This document shows positions 35,893 through 45,245 of a DNA stretch of 64,000 nucleotides, piece by piece (position 1 is the first letter of the stretch; each line of letters begins with the position of its first letter). Position numbers and translations under genes: made by a program. This stretch comes from Ferruginibacter sp050611725 (GTDB taxonomy: Bacteria > Bacteroidota > Bacteroidia > Chitinophagales > Chitinophagaceae), in NCBI RefSeq assembly GCF_050611725.1, contig NZ_JBODJB010000001.1:124001-188000 (forward strand). The letters are read 5' to 3'. The notes beneath the pieces are model-generated. The model did not search any database. It was not told the origin of the DNA and saw nothing but the letters and a program-made list of their open reading frames with translations.

Positions 35893-37458
35893 TTATTGCT
35901 TATCGATCTCCACTACACAACCAACCACATTATTTTTTTCTGTAGCATCTGCTTTAAAATATATGCTACCGTTTGTTGTACTATTATACCTCACATTTTT
36001 TATGGAGGCACTATTGATCACTTCATTTAGTTTACCTGCAAAAGTCGATTGTTTACTGGCATTGATGGAAGCATTAATAGCATTATAATCCAGCGCTGTT
36101 TTACTTACCACTACTCCCATAAAATCTTTATTGCCCAGTTCATCTGCTCGTATAGATTGTTTACGAGGAAATAATCTGGTACCGGTAATACCGCAATATG
36201 GCGAGTGAGATTCGTTGTACGGAAACAATACAAAACTACTGCCGGACGCATTCGGAGTAAATAAATAGATATAACACTCTACCGCATTTTTTATTTCGAT
36301 CTTAAATTGAGTTCCTTTTGCAACAGGTGTGGTTGTTACGAAAGTATTACCACTGCTCACTTTTAAAGGAATGTTTTGTTTGTTACTATTATTGATCAGC
36401 CCGATATTACATTCAAAATCTACATTCAATGCAGCACCACGTTTAGGCATAGGGTCTACCCCATAGGCCTCCCTTACAAAAACTTTAAAATCAGCATAAC
36501 GAACCCATGCAATACCGTTTTGCCCCCAGTCTGTTCCCCAACTATTCATTATTTGAAAAGCGCCACCTTCCAATCTGTCATCATATCCTATCACACACAT
36601 GGCATGACCGCCAAACCCTACCTGGTCTTTATCTTCTTCGGTAGGATGCCATACTTTTTGACCGATCATATCCTGCATAAACGTTCCGCCAACCATCATA
36701 CCAATTACTACCGGTGCATCTTTTGCAAGATGCTCTTTAATAGATCGGATGCTTAAAGCGGTACCGTCATCTTCTGTTAATCTGTTAAAGCCATGCATTT
36801 TATTTTGCGATGCATTGTTCCATATACTTGTACCAGCTCCTCTTTGACAATCATTTTCATCGTAAGGAAATTGATTGAAAGGAACAGACCCTTTATTGGT
36901 CATGAATTCCATTGCTTTAATAATGTACGATCCCTGGCAACCATCCAAACCAATTTGATTGTATAAAAATGCCGGACTATATGCAACTTCATTAGGATTT
37001 TGCGATGTACTCGAACTTTCTATAATAGTTCTTGCCGCATAAGCACTACTCCAAGCAACACAACTTCCCTGTTTTCCCTGATTTAATCTTTGCGGTGCAA
37101 ATCTTTCCAACGAAACGCTTTCAGGTAAAGGATTTTTTCCTTTATCATCTTCCAGTCCTTCATATACATCCGCTTGCTTAAACTTGTTAACGTCGAGCAA
37201 ACCGCCTTTTGTAAATTGAGAGATCGTATCTGTTAGCCCTGAACAGGATTTATTCTGCATTAAAAAATATCCGCCTCCAACGATCAGTAAGAGCAATAGC
37301 ATTCCCTTACCACCCTTAAACAAACTAAAGAGCAATGGTAAAAAATTCAACAACCCTCCTCCCGGAAAACCGCCTCTACCACCACCGCCGGAGTTGTTAT
37401 CCGTATTTTCATTGTAGTCGTTTTTGTCTTGTGGATCGTCCACCATTTCTAAAGGCAT
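35893..37458 (-). CDS. Membrane-anchored papain-family (C1) cysteine protease with C-terminal DUF4384-like domain
   Basis: 521 residues. A Gly/Asp/Asn-rich N-terminus is followed by one membrane helix (MLLLLLIVGGGYFLM, about 54-68). The C1 domain shows QGKQGSCVAWSSAYA with the catalytic Cys, GGHAMCVIGYDD with the His and MNSWGTDWGQNG with the Asn. The C-terminal third (ECYIYLFTPNASGSSFVLFPYN) resembles DUF4384, a domain often fused to caspase-like or other peptidases. No propeptide of cathepsin type is evident. The enzyme probably works in the periplasm, tethered to the inner membrane; targets are unknown. Confidence 0.88.
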   Translation of the reverse strand: MPLEMVDDPQDKNDYNENTDNNSGGGGRGGFPGGGLLNFLPLLFSLFKGGKGMLLLLLIVGGGYFLMQNKSCSGLTDTISQFTKGGLLDVNKFKQADVYEGLEDDKGKNPLPESVSLERFAPQRLNQGKQGSCVAWSSAYAARTIIESSSTSQNPNEVAYSPAFLYNQIGLDGCQGSYIIKAMEFMTNKGSVPFNQFPYDENDCQRGAGTSIWNNASQNKMHGFNRLTEDDGTALSIRSIKEHLAKDAPVVIGMMVGGTFMQDMIGQKVWHPTEEDKDQVGFGGHAMCVIGYDDRLEGGAFQIMNSWGTDWGQNGIAWVRYADFKVFVREAYGVDPMPKRGAALNVDFECNIGLINNSNKQNIPLKVSSGNTFVTTTPVAKGTQFKIEIKNAVECYIYLFTPNASGSSFVLFPYNESHSPYCGITGTRLFPRKQSIRADELGNKDFMGVVVSKTALDYNAINASINASKQSTFAGKLNEVINSASIKNVRYNSTTNGSIYFKADATEKNNVVGCVVEIDKQ

Positions 37459-37540
37459 AACAAATAATTTTAGTTAATAAACGGATATTAAAAATAGTAA
37501 GATTTCGTAATATAAGATATACAAATTTTGCGAAAAGACA

Positions 37541-37624
37541 CAAGCCACAAGACCCAAGAGACTAGTCTGCTGATATAAAAAAACATTTTAACCAGTGTAC
37601 TTGTCCCTTGGGTCTTGTGGCTTG
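37541..37624. repeat. Perfect 18-bp inverted repeat made of CTTGNNN heptamers
   Basis: The arm 37541-37558 (CAAGCCACAAGACCCAAG) is exactly complementary to 37607-37624, with a 48-nt loop. Both arms and the adjoining bases follow a 7-nt period: CTTGTCC, CTTGGGT, CTTGTGG, CTTGAAG (37600-37627). It lies between lysA and the papain-like protease gene. The same heptamer family flanks four-helix-bundle gene 3 at 60.7-61.2 kb and occurs at 62.05 kb. Confidence 0.9.
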
Positions 37625-37653
37625 AAGCTATTTAACTCTTTATACCTAAATGA

Positions 37654-38865
37654 TCAATCAACAACCTGATTTTTTAATAGGTCTTCAAACACATCTCTTT
37701 TACGAATGAGTTTTGCCTTACCATCGATCACCAGGACTTCTGCAGGTTTTAATCTGGAATTGAAGTTAGACGACATTTCAAACCCGTAAGCTCCTGCGTT
37801 ATAGAAAACTAAGAAATCTCCTTCACGTACTTCATTTAATTTTCTATCCCATGCAAAAGTGTCCGTCTCACATATATTACCTACTACAGTATAGATCCTT
37901 TCTGCCCCACCTGCATTGCTGATATTTTCAATATGATGATAGGCATCGTACATCATTGGACGGATCAAATGATTGAACCCACTATTCACACCTGCAAAAA
38001 GTGCAGCCGGCGTTTGTTTGATAACGTTAGTCTTTGTGATCAAATAACCACATTGACTAACAAGATATTTACCCGGCTCAAACCATATTTGTAATTTTCT
38101 GCCCGATTCTTTTTCGTACTCAGCTAATGCCACTGAAACTTTTTCTCCTAAAGTATTTACATCCGTTTCTGCATCTCCGGGTTGATATGGCACTTTAAAA
38201 CCACTGCCCAGATCAATAAATTTCAGATCAGGAAAATGTTCTGCAATACTGAACATCACTTCCAGCCCTTCCAGAAAAACATTGATGTCTTTGATCTCAC
38301 TACCGGTATGCATATGAATACCATTCACATTAATATTGGTTGTTTTTACGATCCTTTCAATATGCCTCATCTGATGCACTGAAATACCGAATTTACTATC
38401 AATATGTCCTGTACTGATTTTGTAATTACCACCCGCCATGATATGCGGATTTAAACGAATACACACCGGATAGCTGTTTCCGAATTTATTCCCAAACTGT
38501 TCTAAAATAGATATGTTATCGATATTGATGTGTACCCCTAATTCTTTCGCTTCAACGATCTCATCAAAGTCAACACAGTTAGGTGTGTACAGGATATTAT
38601 CTTTATTAAAACCTGCCATCAATCCAAGCTTAACTTCATTGATGCTTACACAATCAAGCGATGCACCAAGTGTTTGAATGTATTTTAAAACATTGATATT
38701 GGTTAAAGATTTACAAGCATAAAAAAAATGTGCGTCACAACCTTTAAATGCCTTCTTCAGTTTATTGTATTGTTCTCCAATCTTTTCTGCATGATATACA
38801 TACACAGGGGTTCCAAACTCGTTAGCGATCTCAATCAATTGTTGATGCGTTAATTTTTTTGACAT
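37654..38865 (-). CDS. lysA: Diaminopimelate decarboxylase
   Basis: 403 residues. It decarboxylates meso-diaminopimelate to L-lysine with PLP. The PLP-binding Lys is in FFYACKSLTN near residue 50. HIDSKFGIS, MHTGSEI, FIDLGSGFKVPY and EPGKYLV are fold-III decarboxylase signatures; CETDTFAWDR carries the active-site Cys and YNAGAYGFEMSSNFN the substrate loop. Complete. Separated from scpB by a terminator for the upstream gene, so it likely has its own promoter. Confidence 0.95.
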   Translation of the reverse strand: MSKKLTHQQLIEIANEFGTPVYVYHAEKIGEQYNKLKKAFKGCDAHFFYACKSLTNINVLKYIQTLGASLDCVSINEVKLGLMAGFNKDNILYTPNCVDFDEIVEAKELGVHINIDNISILEQFGNKFGNSYPVCIRLNPHIMAGGNYKISTGHIDSKFGISVHQMRHIERIVKTTNINVNGIHMHTGSEIKDINVFLEGLEVMFSIAEHFPDLKFIDLGSGFKVPYQPGDAETDVNTLGEKVSVALAEYEKESGRKLQIWFEPGKYLVSQCGYLITKTNVIKQTPAALFAGVNSGFNHLIRPMMYDAYHHIENISNAGGAERIYTVVGNICETDTFAWDRKLNEVREGDFLVFYNAGAYGFEMSSNFNSRLKPAEVLVIDGKAKLIRKRDVFEDLLKNQVVD

Positions 38866-38906
38866 TTTGTTTTAATTGTTAGGTTGTTATTTTTTGATCA
38901 ATAAAA

Positions 38907-38936
38907 AAGGTATGAAATGTTTCCGTTTCATACCTT
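38907..38936 (-). terminator. Intrinsic terminator after scpB
   Basis: AAGGTATGAAA (38907-38917) pairs with TTTCATACCTT (38926-38936) around an 8-nt loop. Read on the minus strand, the stem is followed by a T run, as expected for a Rho-independent terminator 25 nt past the scpB stop. Confidence 0.85.
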
Positions 38937-38960
38937 AGTTAATTAGTTATATACATAAGT

Positions 38961-39707
38961 CTATGATTCGGACGTATCGTCTTCCTTTTCCTTTATCTGT
39001 TTATCTTCCACAATTTCGCCTTCAGTTGTTACTGCTAAAACCACGTCTGCATTTTCTACAGATTCAATGATACTTTCTTCTGTTGGCTCTTCTGTTGTTT
39101 CATTCACCATGATCTCTTCAACAGCACCATGATTCACCATCGTAGCCTGCACTAATTCTTCCATCAACACTTCGCTGATCTTCGGCAGATCATCTGTAGA
39201 ATTGATACCAAAATAATCCATGAAAGATTTTGAAGTACCATAGATCAATGGTTTTCCTACCGCCTCTTCATTTCTTCCGGTGATGATGATCAGGTCTTTT
39301 TCCAATAATTTTTGTACTGCATAATCACAATTCACTCCTCTAATAGATTCAATCTCACTTTTAGTGATCGGTTGTTTGTACGCAATAATAGCAAGTGTTT
39401 CCAAAGCCGCAATAGAAAGGCGTTTTAAAAACTTATCTCCATTTAATTGAGCAACCGTTTTATGATATTCTTTCTTTGTAAGGAACTGCCATCCACCGCC
39501 GCTTTGTTTTAATTCAAATGCATAAAACTCTGCAGCATATTTTTCCTGTATCCCATTAATAGCAGCATCCACCTGTTCGATGGTTGCTCTATCTTCAATA
39601 AAACCCATTGCATTATTCAGCAATTCAACCAATTCGGTATTCACCAATGGTTTATCACTTGCAAATATCAAGGCTTCAATATGTGGTATAATTTGAGAAA
39701 GTTCCAT
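38961..39707 (-). CDS. scpB: Segregation and condensation protein B
   Basis: 248 residues. ScpB, with ScpA, is the winged-helix subunit of the SMC condensin complex that organises the chromosome. HIEALIFASDKPL starts the first winged helix; SIAALETLAIIAYKQPITKSEIESIRGV and LIIITGRNEEAVGKPLIYGTS are the conserved second domain. The C-terminal 50 residues form an acidic, low-complexity tail. scpA is not in this window. Its start codon abuts a period-9 array that fills the gap to atpG. Confidence 0.94.
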   Translation of the reverse strand: MELSQIIPHIEALIFASDKPLVNTELVELLNNAMGFIEDRATIEQVDAAINGIQEKYAAEFYAFELKQSGGGWQFLTKKEYHKTVAQLNGDKFLKRLSIAALETLAIIAYKQPITKSEIESIRGVNCDYAVQKLLEKDLIIITGRNEEAVGKPLIYGTSKSFMDYFGINSTDDLPKISEVLMEELVQATMVNHGAVEEIMVNETTEEPTEESIIESVENADVVLAVTTEGEIVEDKQIKEKEDDTSES

Positions 39708-39713
39708 TTAATA

Positions 39714-39812
39714 AGTTTAATAGGTTTAATAAATTGAAGAGGTTTAATAGGTGTTAGAAGAACATTTGTAACTTCTTAAACCTATTGAACCTGTTAACTC
39801 ATTTAACCATTT
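39714..39812. repeat. Period-9 word-repeat hairpin, GGTTTAANN type (scpB-atpG)
   Basis: Phased nonamers run across the entire gap: AGTTTAATA, GGTTTAATA, AATTGAAGA, GGTTTAATA, GGTGTTAGA, then on the other arm inverted units ending TAACTCATT and TAACCATTT. The right end overlaps the atpG stop codon and supplies its last codons. Phase is kept through the loop near 39760-39770. Confidence 0.8.
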
Positions 39813-40684
39813 AATGCTGCTGCTCCACTCACAATCTCTGTCAACTCAGTTGTAATAGCTGCTTGTCTAGCTCTGTTATAACTGATCTTCAGCGATTTCA
39901 ACAATTCATTTGCATTATCACTCGCTTTATCCATTGCAGTCATCCTAGCACCATGCTCACTTGCGTTCGCATCTAAAACCGCTTTGAATAATTGAGTGTT
40001 TAAGATCTTTGGCATCAATTCAGCTACCAATACATCCTTACCTGGTTCAAAGATAAAATCAGATTGTTTTTGCCCTGCTACCTGAGCAACTTTTGGCACC
40101 GGTAAAAATTGTTCTGCAACAAATACTTGCGTAGCTGCATTTTTAAATTCACTATATATCAACTCCACCGCATCTACTTCTTTGTTTGCAAAAGCACTCA
40201 TTGCATATTTAGCCGCTGTTTGTACTTTATCAAAACTAAGACCGGTAAAGATCTCCCAAAATTGAGGAACTACTTTAAAACCGTTTTTAGTAAAATGTTC
40301 GAACCCTTTTTTACCTATGGGTAATATCTGCACATTACCTTTTGCATGTTGAGCAGCATATTTATCCTTAATGGTTTGTTTGGCTAATTTGATCAGGTTA
40401 CTATTATATCCACCACACAAACCTCTATCACTGGTAACTACAATGATCAATACTTTTTCAACCGGTCTTTCTGCACCTAAAGCAATATTCAGATTTCCAT
40501 CTCCGCTGCTTACAATATTACTCAGCATTTCCTGCAATTTTTGAGCGTATGGACGCATTTGCGTAATGGCATCCTGAGCTCTACGCAATTTAGCCGCACT
40601 TACCATTTTCATTGCCTTGGTAATCTGTTGAGTACTTTGTACACTCTTAATTCTGTTACGTACTTCTTTTAATGCACCTGACAT
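39803..40684 (-). CDS. atpG: F1F0 ATP synthase gamma subunit
   Basis: 293 residues. The gamma subunit is the rotor stalk of F1. The N-terminal helix (LKEVRNRIKSVQSTQQITKAMKMVSAAKLRRA) and C-terminal helix (ARMTAMDKASDNANELLKSLKISYNRARQAAITTELTEIVSG) are highly conserved and form the coiled coil. VTSDRGLCGGYN is the central signature. No other ATP synthase gene is adjacent, so atpG is detached from the rest of the operon here. It has its own -7 box. The final residues (LNG-stop) come from the word repeat. Confidence 0.96.
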   Translation of the reverse strand: MSGALKEVRNRIKSVQSTQQITKAMKMVSAAKLRRAQDAITQMRPYAQKLQEMLSNIVSSGDGNLNIALGAERPVEKVLIIVVTSDRGLCGGYNSNLIKLAKQTIKDKYAAQHAKGNVQILPIGKKGFEHFTKNGFKVVPQFWEIFTGLSFDKVQTAAKYAMSAFANKEVDAVELIYSEFKNAATQVFVAEQFLPVPKVAQVAGQKQSDFIFEPGKDVLVAELMPKILNTQLFKAVLDANASEHGARMTAMDKASDNANELLKSLKISYNRARQAAITTELTEIVSGAAALNG

Positions 40685-40725
40685 ATCTAAAACCGATTAA
40701 AAAATTAATATTCACTTTCGGGCTG

Positions 40726-40733
40726 CAAAAGTA
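40726..40733 (-). promoter_or_regulatory. -7 box TACTTTTG for atpG
   Basis: On the minus strand TACTTTTG lies 41 nt before the atpG ATG at 40684. This supports atpG being transcribed on its own. Confidence 0.5.
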
Positions 40734-40785
40734 GGGCAAAATATGTAAAAAAAGGGGATAAAGCGGTCAAATGTTGACAATAAGT

Positions 40786-41502
40786 TTATTTCAGTTTGAT
40801 CTTTACGGGTTTTAAAGCATACTGAATTTCCATTTGTCCGCCTTCGGGGGTGGTCTGTTTTAAAGGAACTGTACGGAAAAGCTTTGCATTCAGGGTTAAT
40901 TCTTTTCCCTTTTGACGCTTTAATTCCGATACCGGAACGATAATTTTATTGGCAGAATCTGTGGCGTTTACGGTTATGCTGAATGTGCTATCTGTATCAG
41001 TGGCATATAGCCTGATATAATCATCTCCTTTTAGCTCAAGAGCCGGCTCAAATGCATACTGAATAAGCAATGGCTGATCTTTTGGTGCTGAAGCAGGTAC
41101 ATCTTTCAACTTGAATTCGTTCATAAAAAAACCATTTTCATAGGCTTTCTTATTGATATCGTAGAAAACAAAGCTATGACTAGACAACATCAAACCTGCA
41201 TCTTGTTTATGCTCATAATATGCTCCGGAATACTTGCTGCTATCCACTTTTATACGTTGCTGATCGAATTGTACATATGAGGGATCCGAAAGTTCTAAAG
41301 TTGTTCCTTTACTTCCTGCAAAACGAAACTGTGCCCAGGCTGTAAAATCCTTTTCCCCTTCGGTATAATTGATACTGTAAGATTGATAGATCTTATCCTG
41401 AGCCACATCTTTACTGTTGCCGATCTCACTGCTTGAGCATTTTGTAAATCCAATAATAATACTTGTAAAAAGAGCGATCTGAAGAATTTTGCTATGTTTC
41501 AT
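40786..41502 (-). CDS. Hypothetical lipoprotein
   Basis: 238 residues. The signal ends in a lipobox-like GFTKC with Cys near residue 22, followed by a Ser-rich linker. The rest is beta-rich (AQFRFAGSKGTTLELSDPSYVQF, FSITVNATDSANKIIVPVSELKRQKGKELTLNAKLFR), suggesting one or two immunoglobulin-like sandwiches. No enzyme motif is visible. It has no close partner: atpG downstream has its own promoter and secA is divergent. Function unknown. Confidence 0.7.
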   Translation of the reverse strand: MKHSKILQIALFTSIIIGFTKCSSSEIGNSKDVAQDKIYQSYSINYTEGEKDFTAWAQFRFAGSKGTTLELSDPSYVQFDQQRIKVDSSKYSGAYYEHKQDAGLMLSSHSFVFYDINKKAYENGFFMNEFKLKDVPASAPKDQPLLIQYAFEPALELKGDDYIRLYATDTDSTFSITVNATDSANKIIVPVSELKRQKGKELTLNAKLFRTVPLKQTTPEGGQMEIQYALKPVKIKLK

Positions 41503-41607
41503 AATAGAGATTTTACTGTTTTATATCCGGATCTATAAAAAGTTAGTTAACAAAAGCATAAACCGCTAAACGATACAGTATTAAAGGTAAAAACACCAAC
41601 TATTCCT

Positions 41608-41615
41608 TACCTTTG
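41608..41615 (+). promoter_or_regulatory. -7 box TACCTTTG for secA
   Basis: TACCTTTG fits TAnnTTTG and would give a leader of about 112 nt. The leader contains two similar palindromes, GTCAATTTGAC (41640-41650) and TCAAATTTGA (41669-41678), which may be an operator pair or a leader structure. Confidence 0.5.
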
Positions 41616-41733
41616 CTGCCCCGTAAAAGGCTTTGCTCTGTCAATTTGACCACATTAATTTTTAAGCATCAAATTTGACAATGCAATTAAACGAATTAAA
41701 TATTTATATACAATACCCAATAATACTGAATGT

Positions 41734-44700
41734 ATGGCAGGCTTTTTATCAAAACTATTTGGTGGCAGCAAAAGTGAAAAGGACGTAAAAAAGATCAGTC
41801 CACAAGTTGCGATCATCAACAACTTTTTTTCTCAATATCAATCGCTTTCCAACGATCAGTTAAGAGGCAAGACCGGAGAGTTCCGCAGTCGTATCAAAAG
41901 CCACTTAAGCAATATCGAAACTGAAATTGCCAACAAACAACATGAGGCTGAAAATTTACCTGTAGAAGATATCAACGCTAAGGACCTTATTTATCAGGAA
42001 ATTGATAAACTGAAAAAAGAAAAGGATACACAAATTGAGCAGATCCTGAATGAAATTTTACCCGAAGCATTTGCAGTTGTAAAAGAAACTGCCCGCCGTT
42101 TTAAAGAAAACACAACAATAGAAGCTACGGCTACTGAACTAGATAAAACACTTGCTGTAAAGAAACAACACATCTCCATACAAGGTGATAAATCCATTTA
42201 TAAAAACACCTGGTTAGCTGCCGGTGGAGAAGTTACCTGGAACATGCAACACTACGATGTACAGTTGATCGGTGGTGCAGTATTACACTCCGGTAAAATT
42301 GCTGAGATGGCTACCGGTGAAGGTAAAACGCTTGTGAGTACATTACCTGCTTATTTAAATGCATTGGCCGGTGAAGGTGTACACATTGTTACAGTGAATG
42401 ATTATCTGGCAAGAAGGGATAGTGAATGGAACGGACCAATCTTTGAATGGTTGGGTATCACAGTTGATTGTATTGATAAACATGAACCTAACAGCGATGC
42501 TCGTAGAGCAGCTTACAATGCCGACATTACTTATGGTACAAATAATGAATTTGGCTTCGATTATTTGAGAGATAACATGGTGCATAGCCCGGATGAAATG
42601 GTACAACGCAAACATCATTTTGCAATGGTGGATGAGGTGGATAGCGTTTTGATCGATGATGCCCGTACGCCTTTAATCATCAGCGGCCCCGTTGGCCACA
42701 GCGATAATACGCAACAATTTTTTGATCTTAAACCACGTATCGAAAAATTAGTAGAAGCTCAGAAAAAAGCTATCAATCAATTCTTAATTGAAGCAAAAAA
42801 GAAAATTGCCGAAGGCAATGACGATCCTAAAGACGGAGGCCTTGCTTTAATGAGAGCTCATCGTGGTTTACCTAAGAATAGCGCCTTGATCAAATTCTTA
42901 AGTGAACCGGGCATGAGGGTGAAATTACAAAAAAGCGAAAACTATTATTTAGCTGATCAGCAAAAACAAATGCCTGTTGTTGATGAAGAATTATTCTTTC
43001 ACATTGATGAAAAAAACAATCAGGTTGATTTGACGGATAAAGGTATTAACCTAATCACCAGAGCTGGTGAGGATACAGAATTCTTTATTCTTCCTGATAT
43101 CGCTACTAAATTAGCCGACATAGAAAAAGCGAATTTAAGTGCAGAAGAAAAATTACATAGCAAAGAAATTTTATTGAATGAATATTCTTTAAAAGCAGAT
43201 CGTATTCATACGGTACAACAATTACTAAAAGCTTACACTTTATTTGATAAGGATATCGAATACGTGGTAATGGATGGTGCCGTAAAGATAGTAGATGAAC
43301 AAACGGGTCGTATCCTAGATGGACGCCGATATAGCGATGGTTTGCATCAGGCCATTGAAGCAAAGGAAAATGTAAAGATCGAAGCATCTACACAAACCTA
43401 TGCAACTGTAACCTTGCAAAACTATTTCCGTATGTACCATAAGCTTTGCGGTATGACGGGTACTGCCGAAACTGAAGCTGCTGAATTGTGGGACATCTAC
43501 AAATTAGATGTGGTAACCATCCCAACAAATATTCCTGCTATCAGAAAAGATCATCAGGATCTTGTTTACAAAACAAAGAGAGAGAAATACAAAGCGGTTA
43601 TTGAAGATATTGAGCGTTTACGCCTTGCCGGTAGACCATCATTGGTTGGTACTACTTCGGTTGAAGTGAGCGAATTATTGAGCAGGATGTTAAAGCAAAA
43701 AAACATTCCTCATAATGTATTGAATGCGAAACAACATGCCAAAGAGGCACAAGTGGTTGCTGAAGCAGGACTTGCCGGCGCAGTTACCATTGCTACCAAC
43801 ATGGCCGGTCGTGGTACGGATATTAAATTAGGCCCCGGCGTTAAAGATGCCGGTGGTTTAGCCATTCTTGGTACAGAAAGACATGAAAGCCGTCGTGTAG
43901 ATAGACAGCTTCGTGGTCGTGCCGGTCGTCAGGGGGATCCGGGTAGTACGCAATTTTTTGTGAGTCTTGAAGATGATCTGATGCGTATGTTCGGCAGTGA
44001 ACGTATTGCTTCTTTAATGGATAGAATGGGTTACAAAGAAGGCGAAGTGATCCAGCATAGCATGATCTCTAAATCTATTGAAAGAGCGCAGAAAAAAGTT
44101 GAAGAAAATAACTTCGGCATCCGTAAAAGATTGCTAGAGTACGATGATGTAATGAACAAACAACGTAATGTGGTGTATAGTAAACGTAACCATGCATTGT
44201 TTGGAGAACGTCTTGCACTTGATCTTGACAATGCATTCTATTCTGTATCTAAAGATCTAATCGAATCTTTTAGAATGTCTGAAGGTTATGATGATTTTAA
44301 ACTAGCGGTCATTATGAATTTTGGTATCGACACAACCGTTACTCCTGAAGAATTAGAAAAAGGTGATATTCCAACTGTATCGGAGAAATTATACAGCGAA
44401 GCAAAAGCGAATTATAATAGAAAGGTTAAGGCAATTGCAGAGCAAACTTACCCGATCATTAAAAATATCCGGAAGGAACAAGGAAATCATATTGAAAATG
44501 TTGCTGTGCCGTTTACCGACGGTAAAAAGTCAATGCAGGCCTTAGCAAATCTGGATAAAACAATTGCTACCGAAGGTGCCGAATTAACCAATGCCTTGGA
44601 ACGTAGCATTACATTAGGGTTGATAGATGATGCATGGAAAGAACATTTAAGAGCGATGGACGATCTGCGTCATAGCGTTCAAACCGCAGGTTATGAACAA

Positions 44701-45063
44701 AAAGATCCTTTGGTTATTTATAAGATAGAGGCGTTCAATGCTTTTAAACAAATGGATGATCAGGTAAATAAAGATATTGTTAGTTTCTTATGTCATTGCA
44801 ATATTCCGATGGAACAAACCAATGCAGGTCAGATCAAAGAAGGCAGAGAGCAAAAGACGGACATGAGCAAAATGAATATCAACAAAGCTGAGATAGATGC
44901 AGCCGGCGATAGTTATGCGGCAAATGAAAAGGATTATTATGATCCTTCTGATCCAATCAAAAAAAGCGAACCGATCAGGGTTGATAAAATGCCGGGCAGA
45001 AATGAGCCCTGCCCTTGCGGTAGTGGAAAAAAATATAAGCAATGCCACGGAAAAGAAGCATAG
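41734..45063 (+). CDS. secA: Preprotein translocase ATPase SecA
   Basis: 1109 residues, long as usual for Bacteroidota. SecA drives unfolded preproteins through SecYEG. Walker A is in MATGEGKTLVSTLPAYL near residue 192; VDEVDSVLIDDARTPLI (DEAD-like) follows. NFGFDYLRDNM precedes it. The second motor half has TNMAGRGTDIKLGPGV, GTERHESRRVDRQLRGRAGRQGDPG. The C-terminal SEC-C zinc motif is CPCGSGKKYKQCHG. An insertion of about 150 residues (near 330-480, including the KAINQFLIEAKKKIAEG helix) enlarges the first motor domain, a feature of the phylum. Confidence 0.98.
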   Translation: MAGFLSKLFGGSKSEKDVKKISPQVAIINNFFSQYQSLSNDQLRGKTGEFRSRIKSHLSNIETEIANKQHEAENLPVEDINAKDLIYQEIDKLKKEKDTQIEQILNEILPEAFAVVKETARRFKENTTIEATATELDKTLAVKKQHISIQGDKSIYKNTWLAAGGEVTWNMQHYDVQLIGGAVLHSGKIAEMATGEGKTLVSTLPAYLNALAGEGVHIVTVNDYLARRDSEWNGPIFEWLGITVDCIDKHEPNSDARRAAYNADITYGTNNEFGFDYLRDNMVHSPDEMVQRKHHFAMVDEVDSVLIDDARTPLIISGPVGHSDNTQQFFDLKPRIEKLVEAQKKAINQFLIEAKKKIAEGNDDPKDGGLALMRAHRGLPKNSALIKFLSEPGMRVKLQKSENYYLADQQKQMPVVDEELFFHIDEKNNQVDLTDKGINLITRAGEDTEFFILPDIATKLADIEKANLSAEEKLHSKEILLNEYSLKADRIHTVQQLLKAYTLFDKDIEYVVMDGAVKIVDEQTGRILDGRRYSDGLHQAIEAKENVKIEASTQTYATVTLQNYFRMYHKLCGMTGTAETEAAELWDIYKLDVVTIPTNIPAIRKDHQDLVYKTKREKYKAVIEDIERLRLAGRPSLVGTTSVEVSELLSRMLKQKNIPHNVLNAKQHAKEAQVVAEAGLAGAVTIATNMAGRGTDIKLGPGVKDAGGLAILGTERHESRRVDRQLRGRAGRQGDPGSTQFFVSLEDDLMRMFGSERIASLMDRMGYKEGEVIQHSMISKSIERAQKKVEENNFGIRKRLLEYDDVMNKQRNVVYSKRNHALFGERLALDLDNAFYSVSKDLIESFRMSEGYDDFKLAVIMNFGIDTTVTPEELEKGDIPTVSEKLYSEAKANYNRKVKAIAEQTYPIIKNIRKEQGNHIENVAVPFTDGKKSMQALANLDKTIATEGAELTNALERSITLGLIDDAWKEHLRAMDDLRHSVQTAGYEQKDPLVIYKIEAFNAFKQMDDQVNKDIVSFLCHCNIPMEQTNAGQIKEGREQKTDMSKMNINKAEIDAAGDSYAANEKDYYDPSDPIKKSEPIRVDKMPGRNEPCPCGSGKKYKQCHGKEA

Positions 45064-45079
45064 ATATGATTATTAAATA

Positions 45080-45118
45080 AAAAGAATAGCCCCTAACTAA
45101 GTTAGGGGCTATTCTTTT
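45080..45118 (+). terminator. Intrinsic terminator after secA
   Basis: An 18-bp perfect stem (45080-45097 with 45101-45118) around a 3-nt loop; the core is GAATAGCCCCTAAC. It ends in a T run and lies 17 nt past the secA stop. Confidence 0.92.
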
Positions 45119-45245
45119 TAGAGTTACACTTGGTAACGTGATATAACAGCTTTAATACAAATACATAAATCTATCTTAATGTTTAAACAGTTCGTCCCTC
45201 AAAGAGTTCCTATATTATACATTTACATACCGCCAATTTATTTGT

